A stretch of DNA of 64,000 nucleotides from assembly GCF_041146395.1 (NCBI RefSeq), contig NC_090989.1, forward strand, positions 174,251,501-174,315,500. Direction: 5' to 3'. The translations under genes were made by a program, and so were the position numbers. Under the pieces are notes generated by a model. It saw only the letters and a program-made list of their open reading frames with translations. It ran no database searches and was not told the origin of the DNA. Numbering within the stretch: the stretch's first letter is position 1; the number at the start of each line of letters is the position of its first letter. Source of the DNA: Eulemur rufifrons. Lineage: Eukaryota; Chordata; Mammalia; Primates; Lemuridae. Shown here in pieces: positions 47,610-59,869 of this stretch.

Positions 47610-47725
47610 AGATCAGTTTGAACTTCATGAGAACATGTCTATTTGGTTTACAGCTGGGTCTCCAGCACCTAAAAGAATATAGGGATATACCACAGACTCA
47701 ATAGATACTTATTAAATGAAAGTGC
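47610..47725 (+). mobile_element. L2 3' tail
   Basis: AGCTGGGTCTCCAGCACC...ACTCAATAGATACTTATTAA then ATGAA. Confidence 0.6.
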
Positions 47726-47891
47726 GGTTTAATTCATGACTCCTTCTCCCCCTTTGATTCTGATGTCTGAGAGTCCTTGCTGTCCAGTGGGCTTGTCTAC
47801 ATGATTTATGTTTTCCTCCACGTGAAGGGTTAAATAGCTCATAGGTTATTCTGGTATAAAATAGACCCTTTGAAAACCAGCCCAAGGCTCT

Positions 47892-47920
47892 TTGTCTTTC
47901 TTTCTTTCTTTCTTTTTTTA
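47892..47920. repeat. (CTTT)n tract
   Basis: Short CTTT tandem run followed by T. Confidence 0.85.
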
Positions 47921-48035
47921 AATATAGCATGCTGGTTTGATCTTCAGACAAAAATACTACTTTTAATTACTGTACAGTCTTTAGTTACACTCTTAACCTC
48001 TGGGACACAGAGATTGTAACATATTCAATTATCTG

Positions 48036-48344
48036 TTTTTTTTAGAGACAGGGTCTCACTCTGTCACCCAAGCTAGAGTGCAGTGGTGAGATTATAGCTC
48101 ACTGCAGCCTTGAACTCCTGGACTTAAGTGATCCTACTGCCTCAGCCTCCTGAGTAGCTAGGACTACAGGCGCATGCCACTGTACCTGGTTAATTTTTTT
48201 TTTATTGTTTATTTTTTAATTTTTTCTAGAGACAAGGTTTCACTTTGTTGCCCAGGTTGGTCTTGGACTCCTGGCCTCAAGTGATCCTCTGACCTCAGCC
48301 TCCCAAATTGCTGGGATTACAGATTTGAGCCACCAAGCCGGGCC
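48036..48344 (-). mobile_element. Full-length Alu (AluJ-like), antisense
   Basis: GAGACAGGGTCTCACTCTGT, the linker AATTTTTTCTAGAGACAAGG, TTGCTGGGATTACAGATTTG and a CCGGGCC end. Dimeric, with an old CpG-decayed sequence. Confidence 0.9.
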
Positions 48345-48764
48345 TCAATTCTTTGTTTTTGACTTGGTAATTGGCAGCTCATAATATTTGGTTGGATTGG
48401 CCTCTGAAACATTTTAATGTGTACTTTATTTTTAAGATAAAAAGCAAACAAAACAAAAGCCAAATGGGTTTGCTTTTTAATTTTAAAATAAATTACCTTA
48501 TTTTTGTTTTACAAAAGTATAGAGTAATTAGAAGAATGCAATAATGGCATTTTCTATCATGTTTTATTATTTCCAGTTTTCTTTGTAGAGATTATAAGTC
48601 TCTGAGTCTTCAAAGAGTTTAGAAACTAGAGCTTCCTTTTAAGTTGACCACATACTATGAGTTTCCACTTTAATTATTATGAAACCATAAAGATGAAAAT
48701 TCAATGTATATCGTAAGAGCAATTTTTCTCTATGATGTGGATATAGTTTTTGGTTGAGAATAGT

Positions 48765-49185
48765 GATTTTCAAATTAGCTAATCTTTGGAGTACCCTGGC
48801 GAGCTTTTAAACATAAAAATAGCTATGTCTGGACTTGTAGTCTGGTAGTGGCCTTGCAATGTGTATTTTTATTTTTTTATTTATTATTATTTTTTAAATG
48901 TTTGTGAAATATTTTCAGAAATTTATTATACTGAGAAAAGAAAATCTCAATAAGTTCTTCCCCAAGTAGAAAGGGAATAGGCCATGTCGTCTGAACTCAA
49001 TGTCATAAAACCAAAAATTAAACACAAAACATTAAACAAATGATTAATTGTCCTGGAAATTAAATACCATATATCCATGAAATAGATATACTTTTTATTT
49101 TCATTTTTTTAAATAGAGACAGGGTCTTGCAATGTGTATTTCTAAAAGACTTCCTGGTAGTTTCAGATGGTGAGCAAATTCTGGT
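48765..49185. mobile_element. hAT-type MER element interrupted by a retrocopy
   Basis: Left half ends at TAGTGGCCTTGCAATGTG; right half resumes TTTCTAAAAGACTTCCTGG...AAATTCTGGTTTAGG. The gap is the retrocopy at 48869-49125. Subfamily not assigned. Confidence 0.5.
48869..49125 (-). mobile_element. L1-mobilised retrocopy of unknown 3' UTR
   Basis: A perfect 16-bp target duplication CTTGCAATGTGTATTT flanks it (48853-48868 and 49126-49141). On the minus strand there is an AATAAA signal (48922-48927) about 25 nt before an A-rich tail (the T-rich left end). The body has no repeat signature or ORF I recognise. Its 5' end reads ACCCTGTCTCT, like an Alu 3' end. Confidence 0.7.
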
Positions 49186-49689
49186 TTAGGACACGGAATC
49201 AGTAAGTTCAAGGTCATGGGTATGATTTATCTATTGATTGTATGCTGCTCTGTGACCAGAGATTTGCATCTGAGCCTGATCACCATCCTAGAGATGGATA
49301 TTCTCGATGGGGTGTAGGTAAGAGAGTGTGCACCGGGGAGGCCTTCAGCCTCGATCCAATTTTACTACCATAAAAAATACCTTAGATCATGAGGCAACTA
49401 GGATCATCTCCTCTAAGGGCAGCTGATTTTGTGCACCATGCCAGGCAGCAGCCTTGTCATCGGGGGCTTCTTTCTTAATTTGGCCTTTATTATTTTTTTT
49501 TAAATTGGTGGTCATCAAAAACAATGTTGTTGAATTGCCGACTCATTGAGACTCACAGATCTTTTCCAGTATCCCCTGGAGTTGGGATTCAGAAAGCCAG
49601 CTCTCGCTGCTAGAAGGCATAGCTTCTAACTCTGCGTTGGTGTGGGAGGTGTTTTGGCAGCATGCGGGCAAGAGGCACGGGGATCAGAT

Positions 49690-49890
49690 TGCCTGGGTTC
49701 TGGTTCTGCTGCTGCCATGTACTAGGTGTGTGTGATCTTGGAAGCAAAATGACTTAACCTCCGAGAGCCCGTTTTCGCGTTGGCAAGAAAGCAACATAAT
49801 AATACAAGGTTGTTGAGGGGCTATATGGGCCAGTGCAAGCAAAAAGGTAAGCCCTCAGTAAATATCAGTGGCTGCTATTATTACTACAAA
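49690..49890 (+). mobile_element. MIR SINE
   Basis: Near-complete: GCCTGGGTTCTGGTTCTG, ATGACTTAACCTCCGAGAGC, AAGCCCTCAGTAAATATCAG. Confidence 0.75.
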
Positions 49891-49994
49891 TTTTGAATAA
49901 GAATTCTAGAAACAACTTGTGTTTAGCTTGAAGCAATATCGCCCATAATTGTTTATTAATTATTGCCTCCTCTATACTCTCTGGAATTTTAGTG

Positions 49995-50110
49995 TGTTCA
50001 TTCATTTCATAGATATTTATTTAGTACTTACTATTTGCTAAGCAGGGTCCTATGCACTGGAGATACGCTAGTGAACAAAAGAGACAAAAATAAATGGTAA
50101 TTTAAAAATT
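49995..50110 (-). mobile_element. L2 LINE fragment
   Basis: TATTTATTTAGTACTTACTA, then GGGTCCTATGCACTGGAGAT and GTGAACAAAAGAGAC. Confidence 0.65.
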
Positions 50111-50259
50111 GACACTTCACTGCCTTTTAACAGCCCTACCATTTAACCGTACTAAAGACTGAGAGAAGAACTTTCTTATCATGTTTAGATTTTGTGTGTT
50201 TGCATACACTGGGTACTGACTAGCATGAAACATAGCAGCAGGAATGCTGATAATTTACT

Positions 50260-50610
50260 CCATGTGTCTCCTGGTCTGTCCTTCTGTCTCCATCCATTAG
50301 TGGCCAAATCCTGTCCAACCAGTAAGGCCCAGCTCAAACATTGCTTTTTATGTGAAATGTTCCTCAGCTTTTCCTCCTCTTCCCAGCTCCTCTCCTCCAC
50401 TTTCCACCCACTTCCGTCATAGAATTTTGGTTCTATTTCCTTTGTGGTCCATATCAATTTATTGTTTCTTCTACCATTAGTTATTTTGACCCTTGTAGAC
50501 TGTAAGTAACGTGAGAGTAGGACCACATGGCTTCCACATCTTGCATGCCCCTGGCTGTTAGGACAGTCCCTCATATATATTAAGTGGTCAGTATGATGCA
50601 GAGTTTATTG
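50260..50610 (+). mobile_element. L2 LINE 3' part
   Basis: AAGGCCCAGCTCAAACATTG, ATGTTCCTCAGCTTTTCC, TAGACTGTAAGTAACGTGAG then AGTCCCTCATATATATTAAG, the sense L2 order. Confidence 0.65.
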
Positions 50611-50639
50611 AGCTAGAAAAGGAAATTTCAGTCTACAAA

Positions 50640-50770
50640 TGATATTTTCCTCTCTTGACTCTCTGTAAATTAGGAGTAAATACACCTGCCTCATAGGCTG
50701 GTAAGCCTATATGAGACAATACACAAAAATAGAAGGGTTAGCACAGCACATTCATAGTATAGTGTAGAAA
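50640..50770 (+). mobile_element. MIR 3' part
   Basis: TGCCTCATAGGCTGG...GTTAGCACAGCACATTCATA, then ACTAGTTACTATTATT. Confidence 0.6.
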
Positions 50771-50779
50771 ACACTAGTT

Positions 50780-52210
50780 ACTATTATTTTTTTAGACAGC
50801 TTTATTGAGGCCAACCTGGCGTATGATAAAAGTGCACACGTTGAAAGTGTACAATCTGATAAATATGAAAAATCTGATTTGGACACATTATCCCTCTGTG
50901 AACTGATTCCCACAGTCAAGATAATGCACGTGTATATCCTCGTGCCTCTTTATAACTCCTTCCTTCCCACCTCAGCCCTCTCCCCTCACTCTCAGGCAAC
51001 CACTCACGAGAGATGAGTTTGTAGTTTTCAAAGTTTAATAAATATGGATTCATATAATATGTATTTTTTGTAGGAAGGGGCCTGGCTTCTTTCACTCAGT
51101 ATAATTTGCCATGCAGTGCTGAGTAGTATTCCTTTGTATAGACATACCACAGTTTGTTTCTGTTTTTGCCCCTTGATGAACATTTGGGGTTATTTCCAGT
51201 CTTGGAATATTACAAGTTAAGTTCCTATGAATATTTATGTACAGGTCTTTGTATGGATGCATTCCTTCATTTCTCTTGGGTGAATATCTGAGAGTAGAAC
51301 AGCTGAATCATACATTAAGCATATATTTAACCTTTTAAGAGAGTGACACATTTTTTCCACAATGATTTTATCATTTATATTCTCACTGGCAATGTATGAC
51401 AGTTCCATTTTCTTATCTCCTCTCCAGCACTTGGTATGGTCAGTCTTTTAAATTTTTTGATAGGTTTGTGTACTGATGGGTGTGTAATACTATCTCATTG
51501 TGATTTTAATTTGCATTTCCCTAATGACTGATGATGTAGAACGTCTTATCATGAGCCTATTTGCCATTCATGTATCTTCTTTTGGTGAAGTGTCTGTCTG
51601 TGAGAATCATTTGCCCATTTCTAAATTGGGTTGTTTGTCTTAATGTGTTTTGAGAGTTCCTTATTTGTTCTGGATACATCAAATGTATGCTTTGCAAATA
51701 TTTTCTCCTACTTTGTGGTTTGTGTTTTTGTTCTGTTAATAGTGTCTTTTGAAGAGCAGAAGTTTTTGATTTTGATGGAGCCAAATTTATTGGGGTTTTT
51801 TAAATCATACTTTTGGAGTCATATGTAAGAATTCTTTGCCTAACCCGAGGTCATAAAGATTCTCTGTGTTTTCTTCTAGGAGTCTTACAGGTTTAGGTTT
51901 TATGATTCGTTTTTAGTTAATTTTTATATATATTATAAGATATGGATTCAAGTTTTTTTTTTTACGTATCAATGTCCAATTGTTCTAACATCATTTGTTG
52001 AAAAAACTATCCTTTTCCCTCACATTGCCTTGGTACCTTTGTCAAAATCAGTTTATCAAATGTGTGGGTCTATTTCTGGACTCTTTGTACTGTTCTATTG
52101 GTCTGTTTGTCTATCTGGACACCAATAACAATGTGCCTTGATTATTGTAGCATTCTAATAAGTTTTGGAGTCAGGTATAGTCTGTCTCCAATTTGTCTTT
52201 TGTTATTAGT
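50780..52210 (-). mobile_element. L1M-type LINE, antisense 3' portion
   Basis: Starts with AGCTTTATTGAGGCCAACCT (antisense 3' UTR) and runs through TTGATGAACATTTGGGGTTA, TTTAATTTGCATTTCCCTAA and ATTCTTTGCCTAACCCGAGG to TTCTATTGGTCTGTTTGTC. About 1.4 kb of a pre-primate L1; ORF2 is broken by many stops. Confidence 0.85.
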
Positions 52211-52729
52211 TTTTATAGTAAAATTTAATGGGTAATGGTTTTCTTTATGATGTCAATCTTCAGAGAGGTGAAACTGAAACTTTGCTTTATTGCTCTGGTT
52301 AATAAATGCCATGATTTGGCATTCCACTAGTTGTCTTTCTTTTAAAGTAATTAATCTGAGGCATTTTAGAATTTTCCCAAATAGCAAAGGGATGAGTTAT
52401 GTTCAAGTGTACTTGTATAATCTTTAACTTTTTCTAAGTCTTATTTTACATGGTCTGTGATGCTGTAGTTATTTAACATTTAGCAAGTGACTTCAGAGTG
52501 CTTGTGACAAGACTGATTAAAATACCCTGGGAGATTCTGAAGTAGATTGTAAAATTTATCCAGAAGGATTATGACTGGGTTTTTGTTTGCTTATTTTATA
52601 AGATGCCCAAATGGAGAGTGTCTAGAGTAGAGTCTGGCAATCTATAGACTGTTGGGTACAACTTACAATAGGAGTTCTAACACCCTCCCTTTCTACTTCT
52701 TTGGTTGACCATGCATATACAATAAAATC
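52211..52729. other. Intronic sequence, nothing recognised
   Basis: Repeat-poor, non-coding. Confidence 0.4.
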
Positions 52730-52990
52730 AGCAACTTTTATTTATTGTCTGCTTAATATATATATGCTGGTCTGGTCACTGTGCTGAATACTTTACACAA
52801 ATTGTCACATTTGGTACTTACATTGTCAATGTGAAATAGACACCATAAATACCTGTTTTGGTTGAGAGAGGTTTAACAACTTTCCCAAGGATACACAATT
52901 AGAGGTAATGGAGCTAGAGTCTGATCCTCTCCCTCCCTGATCTCATGTTCCTAATCACCATGCTATCATACCCTTGGTACTAAGAATGAA
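52730..52990 (-). mobile_element. MIR SINE, antisense
   Basis: GTCACTGTGCTGAATACTTT, AACAACTTTCCCAAGGATAC, ATGTTCCTAATCACCATGCT. Confidence 0.7.
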
Positions 52991-53169
52991 TGGGGTTCAA
53001 TCTAGAAATACAACATAAATAGTCCATTGGTCTCTGGAATTCCTACTTTCTATGTCCAGAACTTTCCTATATATGATTTCCTCTGAACCACTGGATGAAA
53101 ATGTCATGTGGTATTTAGAGGTGGAGCCTTGTGGGTCAAACTGACTGAATAAATAAATGAATCATTTAA

Positions 53170-53340
53170 TCAGTGAGTAATTCAACACAGTCCTATTGCA
53201 TATCTATGTGCCAGACATTGTTATGGGTGCTGGGGATACTGTAGCAAAACAAGCAAACAAACCAAAACAGAGGTCCTTTTTTCATGAATGTTGTATTTTA
53301 CTGGGGAGAGACGTATGATGGACAACTTTGAGATAGTGTG
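53170..53340 (-). mobile_element. L2 LINE fragment
   Basis: TCTATGTGCCAGACATTG...GGTGCTGGGGATACTG, then TACTGGGGAGAGACG. Confidence 0.6.
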
Positions 53341-54071
53341 GATGAAATGAGTTCATAAGCAGGAGATCGTGTCCTCCTCAGATCCCAGTCTAATGGCCTG
53401 TATTACAGTGCCGAAACTTGTCATTTCAGATAGGCGACTCACCTGTCTGTCCCTGGTAGTTTTGAGTGTGTTAAGCTTGGGCAGACCATCTGCTTTACCT
53501 AAGCTTAGATCATTGACTCTTTTTCCCAGTAGTGGATTTTCCCCAGACCACCCATCTTTCCACAGACCTTTTAAATGTATGAGAGCAAACCCTGGAAAAC
53601 ACAGTAATTACTCTTGGGAAAAAGCAGTGTCTGTATGAACACAAGAAAAAACATATTTCATTTGGGCTCAAAGAGAGTTTCTCAAAGTTGTCTCAGAAGA
53701 GGCTTAAAAACATAAACTTCACAAATGATTTTTTGAAAGGAAGAAGGAAATGACTTATCTGTTATTTTAATGGTTTTATTTCAAGAGTGAGACAAGTAAA
53801 CCAAAATATCCAGGTCTTTTTTCTTCTAGAACTTTTTTGTAGGAGGTCTCGCAGTATTTTCCCTACCCTTTTGCCTTTTGGTCTTGTATAATCTAGGACG
53901 GATACATGAGATGGAAAGATAACAGAAATGTTCTCAAAGTGGCTGGTTGTGTTACCCAATTAACTCTGAAGGTGTGACTAAACTTTGTGCCATTTAAACA
54001 GCAAGAAAACATTTCAGAAGGAGCTGTGTTTCCCTGGGGCATAGGTATGCCTTTGTATGTCTCTAATGCAG
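53341..54071. other. Intronic sequence, nothing recognised
   Basis: Non-coding; no confident repeat. Confidence 0.4.
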
Positions 54072-54700
54072 TTGAAAAGTGAAGACTGGTACAATCTCTA
54101 TGGAAGGTAATATGGAGATACTTCAAAGAACTAAAAGTAGAACTACCATTTGATCCAGCAATCCCGCTAGTGGGTATTTACCCAAAGGAAAAAAAGACAT
54201 TCTATAATAAAGACATCTACACTCGAATGTTTATAGCAGCATGATTCATAATTACAAAGATGTGGAAACAACCCAAGTGCCATCAATACATGAGTAGATT
54301 AATAAAACATACTAATATGTGTGTACCATGGAGTATTACTCAGCCACAAAAAACAATGGTGAACTAATACCTCTTATATTATCCTGGATGGAACTGGAGC
54401 CCATTTTTCTAAGTATTCCAAGAATGGAAAAATAAGCACCACATGTACTCACCATCAAATTGGCACTAACTGATCAACACTTATGTGCACATATAGGAAG
54501 TAACATTCATCGGGTGTCGGGCAGGTGGGAGAGGGGAGGAGGTGAGGGGGAAAATTCACACCTAATGGGTGTCGTGAGTGCTGTCTGGGGGATGGGCACT
54601 CTTGTAGCTCTGACTTGGGTGGTGCAAAGGCAATATATATGACCGAAGTGTTTGTACACCCATCATATTCTGAAATGAAATGAAAAAAAAAAAAAGAAAA
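54072..54700 (+). mobile_element. 5'-truncated strepsirrhine L1, ORF2 tail and 3' UTR
   Basis: ORF2 C-terminal region (ATTTGATCCAGCAATCCCGC...GGTATTTACCCAAAGGAA, TGGAGTATTACTCAGCCAC), then AGCACCACATGTACTCACCA, the G-rich 3' UTR, TTGTACACCCATCATATTCT and an A tail. Stops and a deletion break ORF2. It differs from the 33.6-kb copy in having a single 3' UTR unit. Confidence 0.88.
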
Positions 54701-54979
54701 GTAAAGAATGGTTTCCGTTTTCTGTTCTGCCTGATGAAATTTAAAAAAAAAAAAAAAAGGCAAACCAAGAAACTCTGTTATAGCATATATCACTCCTTTA
54801 TTTGGCCTGAGTTTTCAAACCAATAGTTTCCTTTTTCACCACCCCCCAACCTTTTTAAAAAAAATTACTAGATAGTAGAGATTGTTTTTATTGGACAATT
54901 AAAAGAAATAGTTGCACTTTAACAAACATAAAATCATTGTGTTTAAAAAATCATATGAATATAATAGTAAAATTTTTTG

Positions 54980-56440
54980 TTTGTTTGTTTCCTTACCCCA
55001 CTGATATTTGTGTATTGGTGTTTGTTTTACCACACTGTAATGCAGTCTCCTGTGAAGATGTGGGAAAAAGAACACACATACACTGCTTGTAATAATGTAA
55101 TTGGTACAATTTTCCTAGAAGAAAATTTAACAAAATGCATCAGAAGCTTCAGTGGTTTTTATATCCTTCTATCTGGTAGTTCCACTTGGGATTTATTTTT
55201 TTTCCTTAGGAGAAAGGAATAAGCAGCAATCTCAGAGTATTTGTTCCTACATGAGCTAATACAATTTCTCAAGATTTATATTGAAGTTAATTCATTTGTA
55301 CTGCCACTTTTGCTTTTAAGTTGAGTTTATTTGTGGGATAAAACTTGTTTAATATGAAATAAGGTCTTGGAAAATATCTTTGATGCTTATAGTTATAGGA
55401 TATGGTGATTTCCTTTACCAGCTGCTAAATTCTGTTAGGTTTTTAATCACACTTCTGGGAGATGGTATTAATTAGAAAGACAAAGTTAAGAGACAAGCAA
55501 TAAATAGGAAAACAATATTGATAACATAAATAACAGGCATAGGATTGATACCTAGACTATATAAAGAACACTTGAAAATCAGTAAGAAAACAGTGGGGTG
55601 AGAGAGGAGGCAAAGAATATAGATAAGGAATTCACAAAAGTTCAGCCTGATTTGTAATTAGAGAATTGCAAATTAAAGTAACACACAGGTACTATTTTAT
55701 ACACAATCAGATGGGCAAAATTTAGAGAGCCTGGTGATGCCATGTTTTGAGAGAATAGGGAAATCGAACCCTCATACATTGCTAGTGGGAGCATAGATTG
55801 TACAAACACCTTGAGGAACAATTTGACAACATTTAATAAAGTTTTCAATGTGTGTAACCTACCGTCTAGTGATTCCACTTCAAGGTTTATACCCGAAAGA
55901 AACTGTAAAGGACACGTGCACAGGGATGTTCACTGCAGGCAGCACTGTTTGTGATTGCAACAAACTGCAATCACCCTGAATGTCCACCAGTACATACATG
56001 GAATATCATAAAATAGAGAAAAGAAGTGGGTCAGATGGGTGTGTATCATCATGGCTAGATTTCAGAAACTGAATATTAAGTGATAAAAGCAAGTTTGTTC
56101 AGACATACATATGGTCAACAATTATGTAATTTTTAAAGAAAATCTCACAGAGTAACAAAGGCACTTTATAGATACTGTGTTATAAGTGCATAAAAACATG
56201 GATTGGATAGATACGCAGCAAATTCTGGGTAACAGTTGCCTCTGGGCAGGGAGAGAGGTGAACTTAACAGAGCTTATTATTATTTTTAGTATTTAATCCA
56301 AAACAAACATGGCAATATTTTATTTTAGTTTTTTTTCATTCTAGAGGGCAGGAAGATGGCAGTTATATCATTCTGCACACGTTGCTTAAAAAATTAACAA
56401 AATAGGGAGGGAACACTTTAAAGGAAATAAAAGTCATGAG
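54980..56440 (+). mobile_element. Old L1 (L1M/HAL1-like) remnants
   Basis: Degenerate sense L1 3' blocks: TTCCACTTGGGATTTATTTT near 55180; CATACATTGCTAGTGGGAGC, AGTGATTCCACTTCAAGG and GGGTAACAGTTGCCTCTGGG between 55770 and 56250. Fragmented; no coding capacity. Confidence 0.65.
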
Positions 56441-56670
56441 GTGCAGCTCAACCAAAGTGTCCGTCAGAAGCTTGTCATCTCTGTGTTTGCTTGGTTAGCC
56501 TACCTTGCATGTGTCCTGTTTGCCTCTGTTGCCACTTCCCCTCACAATGTCACTATCTTGCAGGGCAGTAACTTTACGTATGATTTCTTTGAAGCCGAGC
56601 CTCATGCTATTTACCAAAGAAAATGTGATAATCATTCTATAAGTCACTTACAGAAATCGTTACAAAGCTT
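56441..56670. other. Non-repeat stretch between L1 remnants
   Basis: Carries part of a 101-codon frame that begins with GTG and has no domain I recognise, so it is not called as a gene. Confidence 0.35.
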
Positions 56671-57290
56671 CACAAACCTGCTGGGGTCAGCGTGGAGGAA
56701 GGTGTGGGGAAATGAGCACTTCGATCCTCTGTTGGCTGGAATATAAGTGGAATAATCTTTTGTAGGGGATTTGGGTAGCATCTATCAAAATAGAAAACAG
56801 GTACTGTGTTTGCCCAACTATTTTCTGCCTCAAAGACCCTGCCCCCCAAAAGTTTACATAATGGTGCAATACATTCATAATGCAAGAATATTCAGTTCTA
56901 CATTACTTATAACAATGAAAATTGGGAATAATCTCAATGCCCTTGAATCTGGGAATGATTATAAGTTTTTACTAATAGGATGGAACACTACTATATGCTG
57001 CTTTTAAAAAGAAAGGTAGATAGAGGTATGTTGACATGGAAAGTTGTCAGTGTTAGATTATTATTTTTACAAAAGCAAGCTACAGAAAAATAGGTATTGC
57101 ATAACCAGTTGTTTGTTTTGAATGCATATATTGTATATATGTAATTGTGATTATATTTTTATTTAATTCTATTATATTTGTGTTAGGCTAGAAATAAATG
57201 TAGAGAAAACATGTAAACTCCAACATTGATTACTTGTAGAGAGTAGAAATAAAACTGTCTTTATTATTTTTTTTGATGAGCTGCTTTTAT
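56671..57290 (+). mobile_element. Old L1 remnant
   Basis: Sense L1 3' wording: GATCCTCTGTTGGCTGGAAT, AATACATTCATAATGCAAG...CATTACTTATAACAATGAAA, TAGGATGGAACACTACTATA. Diverged. Confidence 0.6.
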
Positions 57291-57399
57291 CATTTTTAAT
57301 GAACAACATCAGTAGAATTACTGAGGTTTAAATGACATTTCCTCCTAAAAATATGAAGGAAGGATGTCATGTGTTGTGTTTCATGTTTTACACCGCTGT

Positions 57400-57960
57400 T
57401 TTTCTTTAGGAGATGAATTCTTCTTTGAGAGATCTCATTTGCCCTGCGTTAGTAATCTCAGGTTTTTCTAAGACTCCAAAGAAAGCTGAGGTAATGGAGC
57501 AGTGACGATGGTGCATAGTTGAATTTGCATGAAGGTGACTCAGATTTCAGCCCTGGAGGTGCTCAATCATCATGCACAGTGATTGACTGCATCTCGTTTA
57601 CGATGGTGCCGGCGACGCTCCTCAGATATGAATAATAGCACAGCTCATTGGACAGGATGGGAGAGCGGGGTATTTCTCTGGTTGTCATCGGTGTGTAAAC
57701 TAAGCCAGTGATTTTACATCGTCCTAACGAACGTGTTAACAGCATGATAAAACAAAGGCCCTTGAATTGTTTTGGTGGTGGCGCCTGCTCAGCCTTTCCA
57801 TATCCAAGACGACATAAAGCTGTAACAGGCTTTCGGGAACGCAATAGATTTGATATTGTGCTTTTTATTAACTGTGACACAGTGGATTATGGCAATTTAA
57901 ATGAGAAAGGGAATTTTCTTCCTTTGTGAAATGTGAATGAACAAAATGCTTATTCTCAGT
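57400..57960. promoter_or_regulatory. MITF: Strong enhancer candidate with paired SOX sites
   Basis: A repeat-free block retains many CpGs (about 57597-57625: four within 30 nt) in CpG-poor surroundings. It holds AACAAAG (57751-57757) and AATTGTT (57765-57771), inverted SOX half-sites 7 nt apart. It also has CATTG at 57646, GTTAAC at 57735-57740 and ATGAATAAT near 57629. It lies in the 1B-to-1M intron. SOX10 is a known MITF activator in melanocytes; its use of this site is inferred. Confidence 0.45.
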
Positions 57961-58037
57961 AGAAGTTGTTTTCATGGCCTTCCCCATTTGTTTCTGCTGT
58001 GGTTGCCCTCCTGTTCCACACCACTCTAGACAGACTG

Positions 58038-58080
58038 TCACACACACACACACACATACACACACACACACACACACACA
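58038..58080. repeat. (CA)n microsatellite
   Basis: CA dinucleotide run with one T interruption. Confidence 0.95.
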
Positions 58081-59062
58081 TTTCATACTCATCAGATCTT
58101 GCTATTAGTATTGAACAATTTTGTTTTCAAAGAACAATTTTGTGTTCCAGAAGAGGATATTTCAATTGAGCCATGTAGTGAAAACTCCCCAAGAGATGAA
58201 CTTGATGCTTCATTGTGTATTTATTGTCTGTCTTTGTCCAAATTAGTACTTCCTCTGCCTAAGGAATACTTAATCCACTTGTGAGGAGGCAGTAGTGACA
58301 CTTACCTTCCCCCAGGTGTCCCCAGCATTGGGCTGGATGAGTAAGTACTACAGAAAGGTGATTGCCAAGGGCTGGGTAGTTCTGCAGGGGGAGTGGGTTG
58401 TGATAGTTGCCTGGTTGTTAAAATAGGAGATTAAGAAGAGGAATTCTGAACCTGACTTCTTCCTTTGCAACCAGTGACCTCCTTTTGTCTGACCTTTTTC
58501 TTTAGCAGTTAAGGCCAATTATACTGTATGGATATATTCCCAAGGAATTGGGGGGCTTAAACTGTATTAAAAATAATGAGCAATTCAGGACAGTTTGTAT
58601 AAATTCAGCATTTGAGTAGATATTTATTGAACATCTGCTATGAGAAATGTATGAAGTATAGCAGGGAGATATGAAGCCCTGTGCCCTGTTTAGTAGGTTC
58701 TAAGGAAATGTAAACACCCGAAGAGAATGCACTCCTTTATATCACAAACAACTCTTCTGTAGGTTAGTCACTGTGCAATACATAGATACAGAAGTAGGTG
58801 TCAAACATAACTAACCATACTTTTCTCCAAAGTTGAGTAGAGATACTACCTGTCTCCGTATATTACATTTAATTGTAGGGTATAACCCAGAAAACAATGT
58901 TAGAATCTCATTTCAGTAGCTTCCAATGTGAACAAATCTGAGAGAATCCATTCATTTGAGGCTTTTCCTATTGCAGAATTCTTTTGTAAAACAGAGCCTA
59001 TGGTAGAATCCCATTAAACACAAGAAGTGTACGTCATAATCAGGCATAATGAACATGAATCG
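58081..59062. other. Intron with one L2 fragment
   Basis: Antisense L2 pattern (TATTTATTGAACATCTGCTA) at about 58605-58720; otherwise unrecognised. Confidence 0.45.
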
Positions 59063-59204
59063 CAGCTGGGTGTGGTGGTCCATTCCTGTAGTTCCAGCTA
59101 CTCAGGGAGGCTGAAGCAGAAGTATCACTTGAACCCAGGAGTTCTGGGTCAGCCGGGACCACATAGTGAAACCTTGTCTTCAAAAAAAAAAAAAAAAAAA
59201 AAAA
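59063..59204 (+). mobile_element. Alu monomer (FLAM-like)
   Basis: CTGGGTGTGGTGGTCCATTC, AGCTACTCAGGGAGGCTGAA, GAACCCAGGAGTTCTGGG and AGTGAAACCTTGTCTTC with a long A tail: a single 7SL-derived monomer. Confidence 0.8.
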
Positions 59205-59869
59205 ACAATCTTACCATATAGTTCTTAGTTCTTGTTTGTATAAAGAAATGTTAATACATGAAAATTAATGAATGAATGATAGTGCTTCCTTTATATTTAA
59301 ATATTTTTGTATACATAGATGCATATATTCAGATATATTTTGAAATATGTACATATTTATAAAATAAATAGATATTACATGCATTTATATATTTACAAAA
59401 TATATAATTACATATATTTACATAATTAATTTATACATATCAATTTATATAATTGATACAGGACTAAGGTTTTATTAATACCTAGTAATACTAAGCAACT
59501 CTGGTTAATTTGAAAAGAAAATAAATGTATTGGAAGATATTGGGTTACTTGCCGAATTGCTAGGCAGGTAGGAGGACTATGCTTGGAGCCTGGAGCAGTA
59601 CCCCAAACATATTGCAGAATTGGTCTGGAGAACAACCACAGAAGCCTGATTCTCTGCCTTTATGCACAGGGAACTCAGTCTTCCCACAGCCCTGCCCACC
59701 CTTGGTGGTCCCTGCCCCTTATCTTTAGCACCTGAGTCTGTGTGGTACATCTGATTAGTGGATCCTAAGTTACATGTTTACGTCCTAGCTGCAAGGGAGG
59801 CTGGCAAAGAAACACCTATATTTTCCCACTTCTATATTAGGAGGCTGGCTCAGCAACCAAAAAAATCAT
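59205..59869. other. Very AT-rich intronic sequence
   Basis: An ATAT/ACAT-rich stretch at 59300-59460; nothing coding. Confidence 0.5.

Noticed and set aside
50185..50574. 129-codon open frame on the - strand
   Set aside because: It lies across an L2 fragment read backwards; chance frame.
56441..56746. 101-codon frame with a hydrophobic stretch and glycosylation-like motifs
   Set aside because: It starts with GTG, ends in an L1 remnant and has no homology I recognise.
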